Positions 30,258-38,794 of a DNA stretch of 64,000 nt are shown piece after piece (the stretch's first letter is position 1; each line of letters opens with the position of its first letter). The notes beneath the pieces were generated by a model. It did not search any database and was not told the origin of the DNA. It saw only the letters and a program-made list of their open reading frames with translations. Both the position numbers and the translations under genes were made by a program. Origin of the DNA: DATBLE01 sp963775695 (GTDB taxonomy: Bacteria > Actinomycetota > Thermoleophilia > Gaiellales > Gaiellaceae); the NCBI GenBank assembly GCA_963775695.1, contig CAVZJU010000010.1, positions 113,157-177,156 of the forward strand. The letters run 5' to 3'.

Positions 30258-31578
30258 GGGCCCGCTCGCGGAGCTCTTCCGCGCGACCGAGGCCGCCCAG
30301 CGCCAGGCCGAGACACAGGAGGCGCCGCAGGTCGAGTCCGCTCCGGAGCCGGAGCCCGAGCCTCAGCAGCCGGAGCCCGAGCTGCCGCCTGCGGCCGAGG
30401 AACCGGCCGCGGTGGTCGAGGCGCCGCGCCGGGAGCCCGAGCCCGCCCCTGCACCGCGGACGGCCGTCGAGGAAGCCCGCCCCGCGGCCCGCCTGGTCGA
30501 CCCGCTGCCCGAGCAGCCACCGCGGCTGTGGCAGGCGCCACGATCCGACTCTGCGTACCTGGCCGTCATCCGCGTCGTCGGCGTCGGGGGCGCCGGCCTG
30601 AACGCGATCGACCGGATGATCGATGCCGGGATCACGGGGGTCGAGTTCGTCGCCGTGAACACGGACATCCAGCAGCTGCAGATGAACGACGCGCCGCTGA
30701 AGATCCACATCGGCCGCGAGCTGACGGAGGGCCTCGGCTCGGGCGCCGACCCGGATATCGGGCGCGCGGCGGCCGAGGAGGCGTACGACCAGATCAAGCG
30801 CACGCTCAGGGGCTCCGACATGGTGTTCGTCGCCGCGGGCGAGGGCGGGGGGACGGGCTCGGGGGCTGCTCCGGTCGTCGCCAGGATCGCGCGTGAGCTC
30901 GGCGCCCTCGCCGTCGGCATCGTCACCACGCCGTTCCGGTTCGAGGGGACACGCCGCAAGTCGGCGGCCGAGGCGGGCGTGGACGCGCTCCGCGGCGCCT
31001 GCGACACGGTGATCGTCATCCCGAACGACCGCCTGCTCGAAGTGCTCGAGAAGAACACGGCGATGCTGGACGCGTTCCGGATCGCCGACGACGTCCTCCG
31101 CCAGGGCGTCCAGGGGATCACCGACCTGATCACGCAGCCGGGCCTGATCAACCTCGACTTCGCCGACGTGCGCACCGTGATGCAGGACGGCGGGAACGCG
31201 CTCATGGGGATCGGCTTCGCGACCGGCGACAATCGCGCGCGTGAGGCTGCGGAGCGGGCGCTGCGCTCGCCGCTGATCGATACCGAGCTCGCCGGCGCGC
31301 GCGGGATCCTGCTCTCGATCGCCGGCGGAGAAGACCTGTCCCTGTTCGAGGTGAACGAGGCGGCCGAGGTCGTCCGCCAGGGCGCCGTCGACGACACCAA
31401 CCTGATCTTCGGCGCGACCATCGACGAGCGGCTCAACGGCCAGGTCTGGGTGACGGTCGTCGCCACCGGGCTCGGCGGCGAGCGGCGGCCGCAGCGGCCG
31501 TTCGCGGTCCATCCGCGGGACACCGCGCCAGAAGAGGACGAGGCGCTCGAGCCACCGAGCTTCCTGCGCAACCTCTGA
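30229..31578 (+). CDS. ftsZ: FtsZ with long N-terminal extension
   Basis: 449 residues; ATG 30229 has a perfect GAAGGAGGTG ribosome site inside parA. Residues 1-26 (ARKRASMREGPLAELFRATE) form a short conserved-looking segment; 27-107 are acidic and proline-rich, probably disordered. The tubulin-like GTPase starts near 110: GVGGAGLNAIDRM 118-130, G-box GEGGGTGSG 204-212, T7 loop NLDFAD 308-313, so it should polymerise. The linker after the core is only about 20 residues before the tail EPPSFLRNL. Normal FtsZ has a short N-terminus and a long C-terminal linker. It may be the only or a second FtsZ. Confidence 0.92.
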   Translation: MARKRASMREGPLAELFRATEAAQRQAETQEAPQVESAPEPEPEPQQPEPELPPAAEEPAAVVEAPRREPEPAPAPRTAVEEARPAARLVDPLPEQPPRLWQAPRSDSAYLAVIRVVGVGGAGLNAIDRMIDAGITGVEFVAVNTDIQQLQMNDAPLKIHIGRELTEGLGSGADPDIGRAAAEEAYDQIKRTLRGSDMVFVAAGEGGGTGSGAAPVVARIARELGALAVGIVTTPFRFEGTRRKSAAEAGVDALRGACDTVIVIPNDRLLEVLEKNTAMLDAFRIADDVLRQGVQGITDLITQPGLINLDFADVRTVMQDGGNALMGIGFATGDNRAREAAERALRSPLIDTELAGARGILLSIAGGEDLSLFEVNEAAEVVRQGAVDDTNLIFGATIDERLNGQVWVTVVATGLGGERRPQRPFAVHPRDTAPEEDEALEPPSFLRNL

Positions 31579-31582
31579 GTTC

Positions 31583-31996
31583 GTGGTCGACGGACTGCCG
31601 GTCTGCCAGTTCGGCTTCCCCGGCCCTCAGCGCGACAGGCTCGTCGCCGCCGTCCTGCGCGGCGAGAAGACGGCAACCGCATCGCTGCGGCTGGAGTACG
31701 AGCCGAGGGGGCAGGACGAGCTGCCGCTGCCGGGCATGCGCTTCGTGGTCGTCGACTCGGACGAGCGGCCGGTGGCCGTGATCGTGACGAGTGAGGTGCG
31801 GGTCGTTCGCGCCGGCGACGTCGACGAGCAGTTTGCGATCGACGAGGGCGAGGGATTCGAGTCCGTTGCCGACTGGCGAGCCGCACACGAGCGCTTCTGG
31901 GGATCGGACGATTACGTGCGTGACGTCGGCGTGGTCGACGTCGACGACGACACCCTCGTCGTCTGCCAGCGGTTCCGGCTGGTCCGAACCGTGTGA
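31583..31996 (+). CDS. ASCH-domain protein
   Basis: 137 residues, GTG start 4 bp after the ftsZ stop. ASCH beta-barrel features: RDRLVAAVLRGEKTATASLRLEYEPRG (the KTAT loop), GMRFVVVDSDERPVAVIVTSEVRVVRAGDV and DWRAAHERFW. ASCH domains bind RNA or act on modified nucleosides (some are amidohydrolases on N4-acetylcytidine); the role here is unknown. It may be co-transcribed with ftsZ by spacing. Confidence 0.8.
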   Translation: MVDGLPVCQFGFPGPQRDRLVAAVLRGEKTATASLRLEYEPRGQDELPLPGMRFVVVDSDERPVAVIVTSEVRVVRAGDVDEQFAIDEGEGFESVADWRAAHERFWGSDDYVRDVGVVDVDDDTLVVCQRFRLVRTV

Positions 31997-32113
31997 AGTC
32001 CGGCGTCGGCTCCGCCCACGCCATGACGACTTCGCACGGGTCGACGTCGTCGCCGTAGCGGGCCTGGCCCGCACCTGCCGGGCCCGGCGGGCGGCGTCTC
32101 TACTCTAGAGGCG

Positions 32114-32650
32114 GTGGAGCCGATCCTGCGCGTCGCGATTCCCGCAGATGCGGATGCCGTCGACGCACTGATGAAGGCGTCTGCGGCCGCGCTCTTTCCG
32201 CGCGTCTACGACGAACGCCAGACGGCGAGCGCTGTGCGCTACGTCTCGGTCGTCGATCTCGATCTGATTGCCGACAGCACGTACTACTTGCTCGAGCACG
32301 GGGACGAGCTCGTCGCCTGCGGCGGCTGGAGCCGCCGCGACAAGCTCTACACGGGCGGCCAGGACGAGGGCGACGCTCGCCTCCTGGACCCGTCGATCGA
32401 GCCGGCTCGGGTACGGGCGATGTTCGTTCGCGTCGATTGGACGCGTCGCGGCCTCGGCCGCCGCATCCTGGAGGCGTGCGAAGCGTCGGCGCGGGCCGAG
32501 GGTTTCACGAGGCTCGTGCTCAGCGCGACGCTCGCCGGGGTGCCGCTCTACCGGGCGTTCGGGTTTCGAGAGGTCGAGCCGCACCACGTCGTCCTCCCGG
32601 ACGGGGTGGCAATCGAGTGCGTGCTGATGGAAAAGCCGATTCCCGCCTAG
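32114..32650 (+). CDS. GNAT-family N-acetyltransferase
   Basis: 178 residues, GTG start. GNAT motif A reads VRAMFVRVDWTRRGLGRRILEACEASARAEGF (the RRGLGRR acetyl-CoA loop) followed by LVLSATLAGVPLYRAFGFREVEPHHV. Substrate unknown. Bases 31997-32113 upstream hold no gene; the next gene starts 1 bp after the stop, so the pair is likely co-translated. Confidence 0.85.
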   Translation: MEPILRVAIPADADAVDALMKASAAALFPRVYDERQTASAVRYVSVVDLDLIADSTYYLLEHGDELVACGGWSRRDKLYTGGQDEGDARLLDPSIEPARVRAMFVRVDWTRRGLGRRILEACEASARAEGFTRLVLSATLAGVPLYRAFGFREVEPHHVVLPDGVAIECVLMEKPIPA

Positions 32651-32651
32651 A

Positions 32652-34220
32652 GTGGCCGCCGTGAAAGGCGCGATCGCTGCCGGCCACCTGCTCACGGCCG
32701 AGGCCGGGGCTCGGATCCTCGCCGAGGGCGGGAACGCAGTCGATGCCTGCGTCGCCGCCGCGTTCGCCTCCTGGGTGGCCGAGAGCCCGCTCACCGGGCC
32801 CGGAGCCGGCGGCTTCATGCTCGTCCACCGGGCACGTGACCGGACGGAGCGGCTGCTGGACTTCTTCGTCGCCGTCCCCGGCCTCGGCGCGCGCCGGCCG
32901 CGGACAGCCGACATGGAGGCGATCGACATCGACTTCGACGGCGGCACCAGCCAGATCTTCCGGATCGGCGCTGCGTCGTGCGCGGTGCCCGGCGCAGCCG
33001 CCGGATTGGAAGCGGCTCACCGGTCGTACGGCTCGCTGCCGTGGCCACGCCTCTTCGAGCCGGCGCTGCAGCTCGCGCGCGACGGCATCGAGCTGACGCG
33101 GCCCCAGGCGTACCTGCACGCGATCGTCGACCTGATCCTGCGCCATACGGCCGAGGGCAGGCGGATCTACGGCGGGCGCTCGCGGCTCGTCGCCGGCGAT
33201 CGGCTGGTGATTCCCGACCTCGGGGCGACGCTCGAGCAGCTCTCGCGCCAGGGCGCGGCTGCGATCTACTCCGGGACGATCGGGCGGCGGATCGTCGCCC
33301 ATCTTCGCGAGCAGGGGGGAGCGGTCACGTCCGCCGACCTCGCTTCCTATCGGGTCGTGCGCCGGCGGCCGATCCGGGTGCGCTTCCGCGGTCACGAGTT
33401 CGTCTCCAATCCGCCTCCGTCGTCGGGCGGCGTCCTGATCGGGTACGGGCTCCAGTTGCTCGACGCGCTCGGACCGGTCGCGCCGGCCGGAAGCGCGGAG
33501 GCGATCGCCGGCCTGGCCGACGTGATGCGCGAGCAGGGTCGCGCCCGCAGCGGAAGCTTCGCGCGCGATCTCTACCGGGGAGGCCTTGCGGAGCGGCTCG
33601 GCTCGACGCAGAACATCCGCGCCGCAGTCGGGCGGATCCGGGCGGGCCTCGAAGGTGTCCCGGAGACGGCCGACCGCGGCACGACGCACATCTCGGTCGT
33701 CGACGCGCACGGGAACGCGGCCTCGCTGACCGCGTCCACGGGCTCCGGCTCGGGCGTGATCGTCCCCGGCACCGGGATCCACCTGAACAACATGCTCGGC
33801 GAATACGACCTGAACCCGGCCGGCGGGGTCGCCCGGCCGGGGACGCGCTTGACGAGCATGATGGCGCCGTCGATCGTGCTCCGCCGGGGCCGGCCCCGGC
33901 TGGTGGTCGGCAGCGCGGGCTCGGTCCGCCTGCGCGGCGCGATTCTCCAGGCGGTCGTGAACGTGGTCGACCACGGGCTCGGTGTCGAGGAGGCGATCGA
34001 CGCGCCGCGGGTCCACGTCGAGGAGCCGAACCTCCACTGTGAGGGCGGGAGCGACCCGGCTGCTCTCGACGCGTTGGAGGCGCGTGGCTACGACGTCGTC
34101 CGCTGGCGCCGGCGCAACCTGTACTTCGGCGGCGTCGCCGCGGTCGAGGTCGGAGCGGGGGGCAGGCTCGCGGCGGCGGGCGATCCGCGCCGGGGCGGGC
34201 ACGGGATCGTGGTCGGTTGA
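32652..34220 (+). CDS. Gamma-glutamyltransferase family protein
   Basis: 522 residues, GTG start 1 bp after the GNAT stop. Ntn-hydrolase: the propeptide is cut before T344 in RGTTHISVVDAHGNAAS, giving the nucleophile of the small subunit. Other family features are GNAVDACVAAAF, SPLTGPGAGGFM, NPPPSSGG and RPGTRLTSMMAPSIV. There is no signal peptide, unlike periplasmic GGTs, so a cytosolic gamma-glutamyl hydrolase or transferase is likely. It overlaps the next GNAT gene (TTGA). Confidence 0.87.
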   Translation: MAAVKGAIAAGHLLTAEAGARILAEGGNAVDACVAAAFASWVAESPLTGPGAGGFMLVHRARDRTERLLDFFVAVPGLGARRPRTADMEAIDIDFDGGTSQIFRIGAASCAVPGAAAGLEAAHRSYGSLPWPRLFEPALQLARDGIELTRPQAYLHAIVDLILRHTAEGRRIYGGRSRLVAGDRLVIPDLGATLEQLSRQGAAAIYSGTIGRRIVAHLREQGGAVTSADLASYRVVRRRPIRVRFRGHEFVSNPPPSSGGVLIGYGLQLLDALGPVAPAGSAEAIAGLADVMREQGRARSGSFARDLYRGGLAERLGSTQNIRAAVGRIRAGLEGVPETADRGTTHISVVDAHGNAASLTASTGSGSGVIVPGTGIHLNNMLGEYDLNPAGGVARPGTRLTSMMAPSIVLRRGRPRLVVGSAGSVRLRGAILQAVVNVVDHGLGVEEAIDAPRVHVEEPNLHCEGGSDPAALDALEARGYDVVRWRRRNLYFGGVAAVEVGAGGRLAAAGDPRRGGHGIVVG

Positions 34221-34741
34221 GCCGCGTGGTAGTACGACCCGCCCGCCCCGGCGACGCGGCTGCACTCGTCGCCCTGGCCGAGGCGGTCGGGTCGGAGCCG
34301 GAAGGCTGGCTGATCTCCGAGAGCCGCTGGCGCTCGGTCGGCGACGAGCGCCGGTACCTGAAGGCGGTCCGGAACCACCCCGACGCCGGTGTGTTCCTCG
34401 CCGAGCAGGACGGGGAGATCGTCGGCCGCCTCTCGATCTCCCGCGACCCCCATCCGGCGAGCCGGCACGTCGCCGACCTCGGGCTGATGGTCGCGGTGAC
34501 AGCACGGCGGCAGGGGGTCGGCAGGGCGCTGCTGGAGCAGGCGGTCACCTGGGCGCGGGCGACCGGCGTGCGCAAGCTCGAGCTCCACGTCTTCCCGCAC
34601 AACGAGCCGGCGATCCGGCTGTACGAGCGGTTCGGGTTCGTCCGGGAGGGTTACCGCAAGGAGCACTACCGGCGGGGCAGCGGCTACGTCGACGCCATCC
34701 TGATGGCGTACGAGATCCGTCGCTGCGGAACCCGTCGCTGA
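34217..34741 (+). CDS. RimI/GNAT-like N-acetyltransferase
   Basis: 174 residues from TTG 34217 overlapping the GGT stop; an internal GTG at VVVRPARPGD is the alternative. Acetyl-CoA loop in LGLMVAVTARRQGVGRALLEQAVTWARATGVRKLELHVFPHNEPAIRLYERFGFVREGYRKEHYRRG. This layout (HNEPAIRLYERFGF then EGYRKEHYRR) is that of the RimI-like or phosphinothricin-acetyltransferase-like groups. Substrate unknown; encoded with the GGT gene. Confidence 0.85.
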   Translation: MSRVVVRPARPGDAAALVALAEAVGSEPEGWLISESRWRSVGDERRYLKAVRNHPDAGVFLAEQDGEIVGRLSISRDPHPASRHVADLGLMVAVTARRQGVGRALLEQAVTWARATGVRKLELHVFPHNEPAIRLYERFGFVREGYRKEHYRRGSGYVDAILMAYEIRRCGTRR

Positions 34742-34777
34742 TTCGACACAGACACGACCGGCTGCGACCGAGCGACT

Positions 34778-35398
34778 CTAGTCGCGCGTGACCTTGCCGT
34801 TCCCGGACGCCCGTTCCCGGACCTCGCGCTCGCGCGCGAGCGCCGAGGCTGCCTGGGCGAGCAGGTCGACCAGGCGGTCGAGCCGGGCCCGCTCGGAGCG
34901 CAGCTCGAGCAGCTCCTGCTTGAGGACCGTCCCGAAGTCGACCCGCGCGGCGACCTGGAACGAGAGCGGTGTGCCACCGGCCGCGCTCGGGATCTCGACT
35001 TCGTCGGCCTCCGCGACCGCCGCCAGCTGCCGGAACGCCTCGAGCGTGCGCTCGGTCTCCTCGTCGGTCGGCTCCTCGCCCGCGTCGTCCTCGAGCAGCT
35101 CCACCTCCGCTGTCCGGTACGACCGGCCCTCCGTCTCCGTCACGATCCGGAAACGCTCGCGGCCCTCGACGAGGACGTTCATCCGCCCGTCGTCGAACGT
35201 GTGCACGAGCTCGATCACGCCGGTTCGCGTTCCGACCTGCCGGAGCCCGTCGTCGTCCTCGAGGATCACGCCGAATTCGGCGCCGTCGGCCAGGCTCTCA
35301 CCGACCAGCTCGCGGTAGCGCTCCTCGAAGATGTGGAGCGGGACACGTTCGCTCGGGAGGAGGACGAGCTCGAGCGGGAAGAGGCCGATCTCGGGCAC
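34778..35398 (-). CDS. Lon N-terminal-domain (substrate-binding) protein
   Basis: 206 residues, GTG start. LON-NTD fold only: IGLFPLELVLLPSERVPLHIFEERYRELVGES, GTRTGVIELVHTFDDGRMNVLVEGRERFRI. No ATPase or protease domain follows; a helical C-terminal tail ends ASALAREREVRERASGNGK. Such stand-alone proteins are common in actinobacteria; role unknown, perhaps protein-quality control. It diverges from the aminotransferase gene with 32 bp between starts. Confidence 0.82.
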   Translation of the reverse strand: MPEIGLFPLELVLLPSERVPLHIFEERYRELVGESLADGAEFGVILEDDDGLRQVGTRTGVIELVHTFDDGRMNVLVEGRERFRIVTETEGRSYRTAEVELLEDDAGEEPTDEETERTLEAFRQLAAVAEADEVEIPSAAGGTPLSFQVAARVDFGTVLKQELLELRSERARLDRLVDLLAQAASALAREREVRERASGNGKVTRD

Positions 35399-35430
35399 GG
35401 CCGAAGACTAAGCCCGGATACAGTCTGCGC

Positions 35431-36564
35431 GTGGCCGCGTCCGTCGCCGAGATCGCCGACAGCTTCTTCCGGCCGGCCGTCCAGGGCCTCGTTCCCTACG
35501 AGCCGGGCAAGCCGGTCGAGGAGGTGCAGCGCGAGCTCGGGCTGGCCCGATGCGTCAAGCTGGCGTCGAACGAAGGGCCGTTCGGGCCGTTCCCGGCTGC
35601 TGCGGAGGCGCTTGCGCGCTCCGTCGCCGACCTCAACCGTTATCCCGACGGCGGTGCCTGGCGGTTGCGAAGCGCATTGGCCGAGCGGTACGGCGTCTCG
35701 TTCGAGGAGGTCGCCGTCGGCTCCGGTGCGGACGGGCTGATCGACTGCCTGTCGCAGGCGTCGCTCGACCCCGGCGACGAGATCGTCTGCGGGTGGCCCT
35801 CGTTCGCCAGCTACGTGATCGACGCCGCGAAGCTGGGGGCGGTTCCCGTCAAGGTGCCGCTGCGCGAGGATCGTTACGACCTCGGGGCGATGCTCGAGGC
35901 GATCACGCCGAAGACACGGCTCGTCTTCGTGTGCCACCCGAACAACCCGACCGGGACGACGAACACGCGAGCGGAGCTCGACTCGTTCCTCGATCGCGTG
36001 CCGAGTCACGTACTGGTCGTGATCGACCAGGCCTACCGCGAGTACGTCGACGACCCGGAGTATCCGGATGCGATCGAGGAATACCATCGCGCCGGCCGTC
36101 CCATCGCCGTTCTGCGGACGTTCTCGAAGATCTACGGGCTCGCCGGGCTGCGGGTCGGCTATATGGTCGCCCCCCCGGCCGTGGTCACGGCCGCGAACAA
36201 GGTCAAGCGCGCGTTCGATGTCTCCACGGCGGCGCAGGAGGCGGCGCTCGCCAGCCTCGACGACGTCGAGGAGATCAGCCGGCGCCGGCGGCTGAACCTG
36301 ACGTCGCGCGATCAGCTCGGCGGAATCCTCGAAGCGGCGGGCCTTTCGCCCGCCGGGCCGGCGTTCGGCAACTTCCTCTACGCCGAGACCGGCGCCGACA
36401 GCAGGCTCCTGTTCGAGGCGTTGCTGGCCGAAGGCGTGATCGTCCGGCCGCTCCACGGCTTCGGTGCGCCGACGGCGATCAGGGTCTCGTGCGGCACGGC
36501 CGACGAGAACGAGTACTTCGCCCAGGCGCTCGCCCGCGCGCGACCCCGCGCCGCGGGGCGCTAG
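35431..36564 (+). CDS. hisC: Histidinol-phosphate aminotransferase-like PLP enzyme
   Basis: 377 residues from GTG 35431. Fold-type I aminotransferase: LASNEGPFGP, HPNNPTGT, DQAYREYV, and PLP lysine in RTFSKIYGLAGLRVGY; the arginine in IRVSCGTADENEYF binds the carboxylate. Sequence is closest in pattern to HisC, which converts imidazole-acetol phosphate and glutamate to histidinol phosphate, though aromatic aminotransferases share the pattern. No other his gene is near, so the symbol is tentative. The frame upstream of 35431 is unlike the family. Confidence 0.8.
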   Translation: MAASVAEIADSFFRPAVQGLVPYEPGKPVEEVQRELGLARCVKLASNEGPFGPFPAAAEALARSVADLNRYPDGGAWRLRSALAERYGVSFEEVAVGSGADGLIDCLSQASLDPGDEIVCGWPSFASYVIDAAKLGAVPVKVPLREDRYDLGAMLEAITPKTRLVFVCHPNNPTGTTNTRAELDSFLDRVPSHVLVVIDQAYREYVDDPEYPDAIEEYHRAGRPIAVLRTFSKIYGLAGLRVGYMVAPPAVVTAANKVKRAFDVSTAAQEAALASLDDVEEISRRRRLNLTSRDQLGGILEAAGLSPAGPAFGNFLYAETGADSRLLFEALLAEGVIVRPLHGFGAPTAIRVSCGTADENEYFAQALARARPRAAGR

Positions 36565-36575
36565 GGTCGAGCCCC

Positions 36576-37808
36576 GTGCCGCCCTTCCTCGCTCGCCAGC
36601 GGGAGGTGCTCCGCTCGTCTCCGAGCTTCAGGCTCCTCTTCACCTCCTATCTGGTCTCGGGGCTCGGCACGTTCCTCGCGGTCATCGCGCTCACCGTCGA
36701 CGTCTACGACCGGACCCACTCGGGCAAATGGGTGGCGGCGCTGCTGATCGCCGATTTCCTGCCTGCGGTCGCGATCGGGTTCCTGCTCGGTCCGCTGGTC
36801 GACCGCCTCTCGCGGAAGCGGCTGCTCGTGGGTGCCGACGTCGTGCGTCTGATCGTCTTCGTCCTGCTCACCTTCACGGTCACGCCCGGCCAGATCGTCG
36901 CGCTCGCGCTCGTCGCCGGCATCGCCACCGGGTTCGCCCGGCCGGCCGCGTACGCGGGCCTGCCCAATCTCGTCTCCGTCGAAGACCTGCCGCGCGCGAA
37001 CGCCCTGCTGCGCCTGGCCGAGCAGCTGACGATCACCGCCGGGACGTTGCTCGGCGGAGCAATTGCCGCCGCTGCCGGACCGGATCCGGCCTACGTGATC
37101 AACGCGGTCACCTTCGGGGTCTCGGCCGTGCTGCTGCTCCAGATTCCCCGCGCGCTCCTCCAGCACGGCCGAACCGAGAGCCACGGGTACTGGCAGGACG
37201 TGGGCGAGGGCATCCGGCTCGTTCTCCATTCCCGACCCCTGCTCGCCGTGCTCCTCTCCTGGAACCTGGCGATGATCACGATCGCGTTCGTCAACGTGTC
37301 CGAGGTCGTGCTGGCGAAGGAGTCGTTCGACGCCGGCGACTTCGGCTTCGGCCTGCTCTTTGCGGCGAACGGCTTCGGCGCCGTGATCGGGGCCCTGTTC
37401 GCCTCGACGTTGCTCGAGCGCCGCGGGATGACGCTCCTCTACGGGCTCGCCATCGGGTTGATGGGGGTCGCGAACATCGCGGCGGGCATGTCGCCCGACG
37501 TCTGGGTCGCCTCGCTGTTCGTCGTCGTCAGCGGGATCGGGAACGCGACCGCGCTCGTCTGCAACACCCTGCTCGTCCAGCGCGGTGCCCCGGACTACGT
37601 ACGGGGTCGCGCCTTCACGTTGATCATGGGCACGAACTTCGCGGTTCTCGGCCTCGGGATGGCGGTGGCCGGGCCGCTCGTCGACGCGGTGGGCGCGCGT
37701 TGGGTCTGGGGCATCGCCGGCGCCATCGGCATCGTCGCCGCGCTCACCGGCTACGCGCTGCTCCGGCGTGAACCGGCAGCAGCCATGCCCGAGCCTGCGC
37801 CATCGTGA
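36576..37808 (+). CDS. MFS transporter (MFS_3-like)
   Basis: 410 residues from GTG 36576. Twelve predicted membrane spans; the MFS signature loop between TM2 and TM3 is LLGPLVDRLSRKRLLVGADVVR, and ATGFARPAAYAGLPNLV follows. This type resembles macrolide-efflux or enterobactin-exporter-like drug/metabolite exporters. Substrate unknown. It starts 11 bp after the aminotransferase stop and overlaps meaB by 4 bp (GTGA), so it is in a run of co-directional genes. Confidence 0.85.
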   Translation: MPPFLARQREVLRSSPSFRLLFTSYLVSGLGTFLAVIALTVDVYDRTHSGKWVAALLIADFLPAVAIGFLLGPLVDRLSRKRLLVGADVVRLIVFVLLTFTVTPGQIVALALVAGIATGFARPAAYAGLPNLVSVEDLPRANALLRLAEQLTITAGTLLGGAIAAAAGPDPAYVINAVTFGVSAVLLLQIPRALLQHGRTESHGYWQDVGEGIRLVLHSRPLLAVLLSWNLAMITIAFVNVSEVVLAKESFDAGDFGFGLLFAANGFGAVIGALFASTLLERRGMTLLYGLAIGLMGVANIAAGMSPDVWVASLFVVVSGIGNATALVCNTLLVQRGAPDYVRGRAFTLIMGTNFAVLGLGMAVAGPLVDAVGARWVWGIAGAIGIVAALTGYALLRREPAAAMPEPAPS

Positions 37809-38794
37809 GCGCGAAACGGCGGGACTGGACGCGCCAGAGCCTCGCCGCGGGCGTGAGGGCCGGCGACCGGCGCGCGCTCGCGCGCGCGATCACGCTGGTC
37901 GAGAGCTCCGACCCGCTCGCCCACGACCTCGTCCGCGACCTGTACCCCGAGACCGGACGGGCCTACTCGGTCGGGATCACCGGCCCGCCAGGAGTCGGCA
38001 AGTCGAGCCTGATCGGCGCGCTCCTCCGCCACGTGCGCGGCCTCGAACGAACCGCGGGCGTCGTCTCGGTCGACCCCTCGAGCCCGTTCTCGCAGGGTGC
38101 GCTCCTCGGCGACCGGATCCGGCTGACCGATCACTTCCTCGACCCGGGCGTCTTCATCCGCTCGATGGGGACGCGCGGCCATCTGGGCGGGGTCGCCGAG
38201 GCGACGCTGCAGGCGATGCTGATCCTCGACGCCGCCGGCAAGGACGTGGTCTTCGTCGAGACGGTCGGTACCGGGCAGAGCGAGATCGAGGTGATCGGCG
38301 TCGCCGACACCGTCGTGCTCGTGCTGATGCCCGGCTCGGGCGACTCGATCCAGGCGCTGAAGGCCGGGATCATGGAGATCCCCGACGTGATCGCGGTCAA
38401 CAAGATGGACCACCCGGCGGCGAAGACCATGCTGACCGAGGTCCGCTCGGTGCTCTCGCTCGACCGCGACCGGCCCTGGAAGGTGCCGATCGTGCTGACG
38501 GAGGCTCATCGCGGGGAGAACGTGCCCGAGCTCTGGGGGAAGGTCGAGGAGCACCGCGCATTCCTCGAGCGAGAGGGCGGGCTCGAGGAACGCCGCCGCC
38601 GGAACCTGGCCGCGGAGGTCTACGCGGTCGCGTCTGCGCGGGCGCGGGCCTACCTCGAGCGCGCGGTCGGGTCCGACCCCGAGCTCCAGCGGCTGCTCGA
38701 CGACGTCCAGGCCCGCCGGGTCGATCCGCTCTCGGCGGTCTCGGAGATCATGTCCAGGGTGTTCGAGGTCGACGACGATTCCGGCGCCGGCTGA
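37805..38794 (+). CDS. meaB: MeaB/ArgK-type GTPase (methylmalonyl-CoA mutase chaperone)
   Basis: 329 residues, GTG start. G3E GTPase: Walker A GITGPPGVGKSSLIGALL, DPSSPFSQGALLGDRIRL, SMGTRGHLGGVAEATLQAM, VETVGTGQSEIEV, base motif NKMDHP. MeaB protects and reloads B12-dependent mutases such as methylmalonyl-CoA mutase. No mutase gene is in this window, so the client enzyme is elsewhere. It overlaps the following deaminase gene. Confidence 0.9.
   Translation: MSAKRRDWTRQSLAAGVRAGDRRALARAITLVESSDPLAHDLVRDLYPETGRAYSVGITGPPGVGKSSLIGALLRHVRGLERTAGVVSVDPSSPFSQGALLGDRIRLTDHFLDPGVFIRSMGTRGHLGGVAEATLQAMLILDAAGKDVVFVETVGTGQSEIEVIGVADTVVLVLMPGSGDSIQALKAGIMEIPDVIAVNKMDHPAAKTMLTEVRSVLSLDRDRPWKVPIVLTEAHRGENVPELWGKVEEHRAFLEREGGLEERRRRNLAAEVYAVASARARAYLERAVGSDPELQRLLDDVQARRVDPLSAVSEIMSRVFEVDDDSGAG

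Noticed and set aside
30226..31512. Open frames opposite ftsZ
   Set aside because: Shadow frames caused by high GC; FtsZ motifs are complete on the plus strand.
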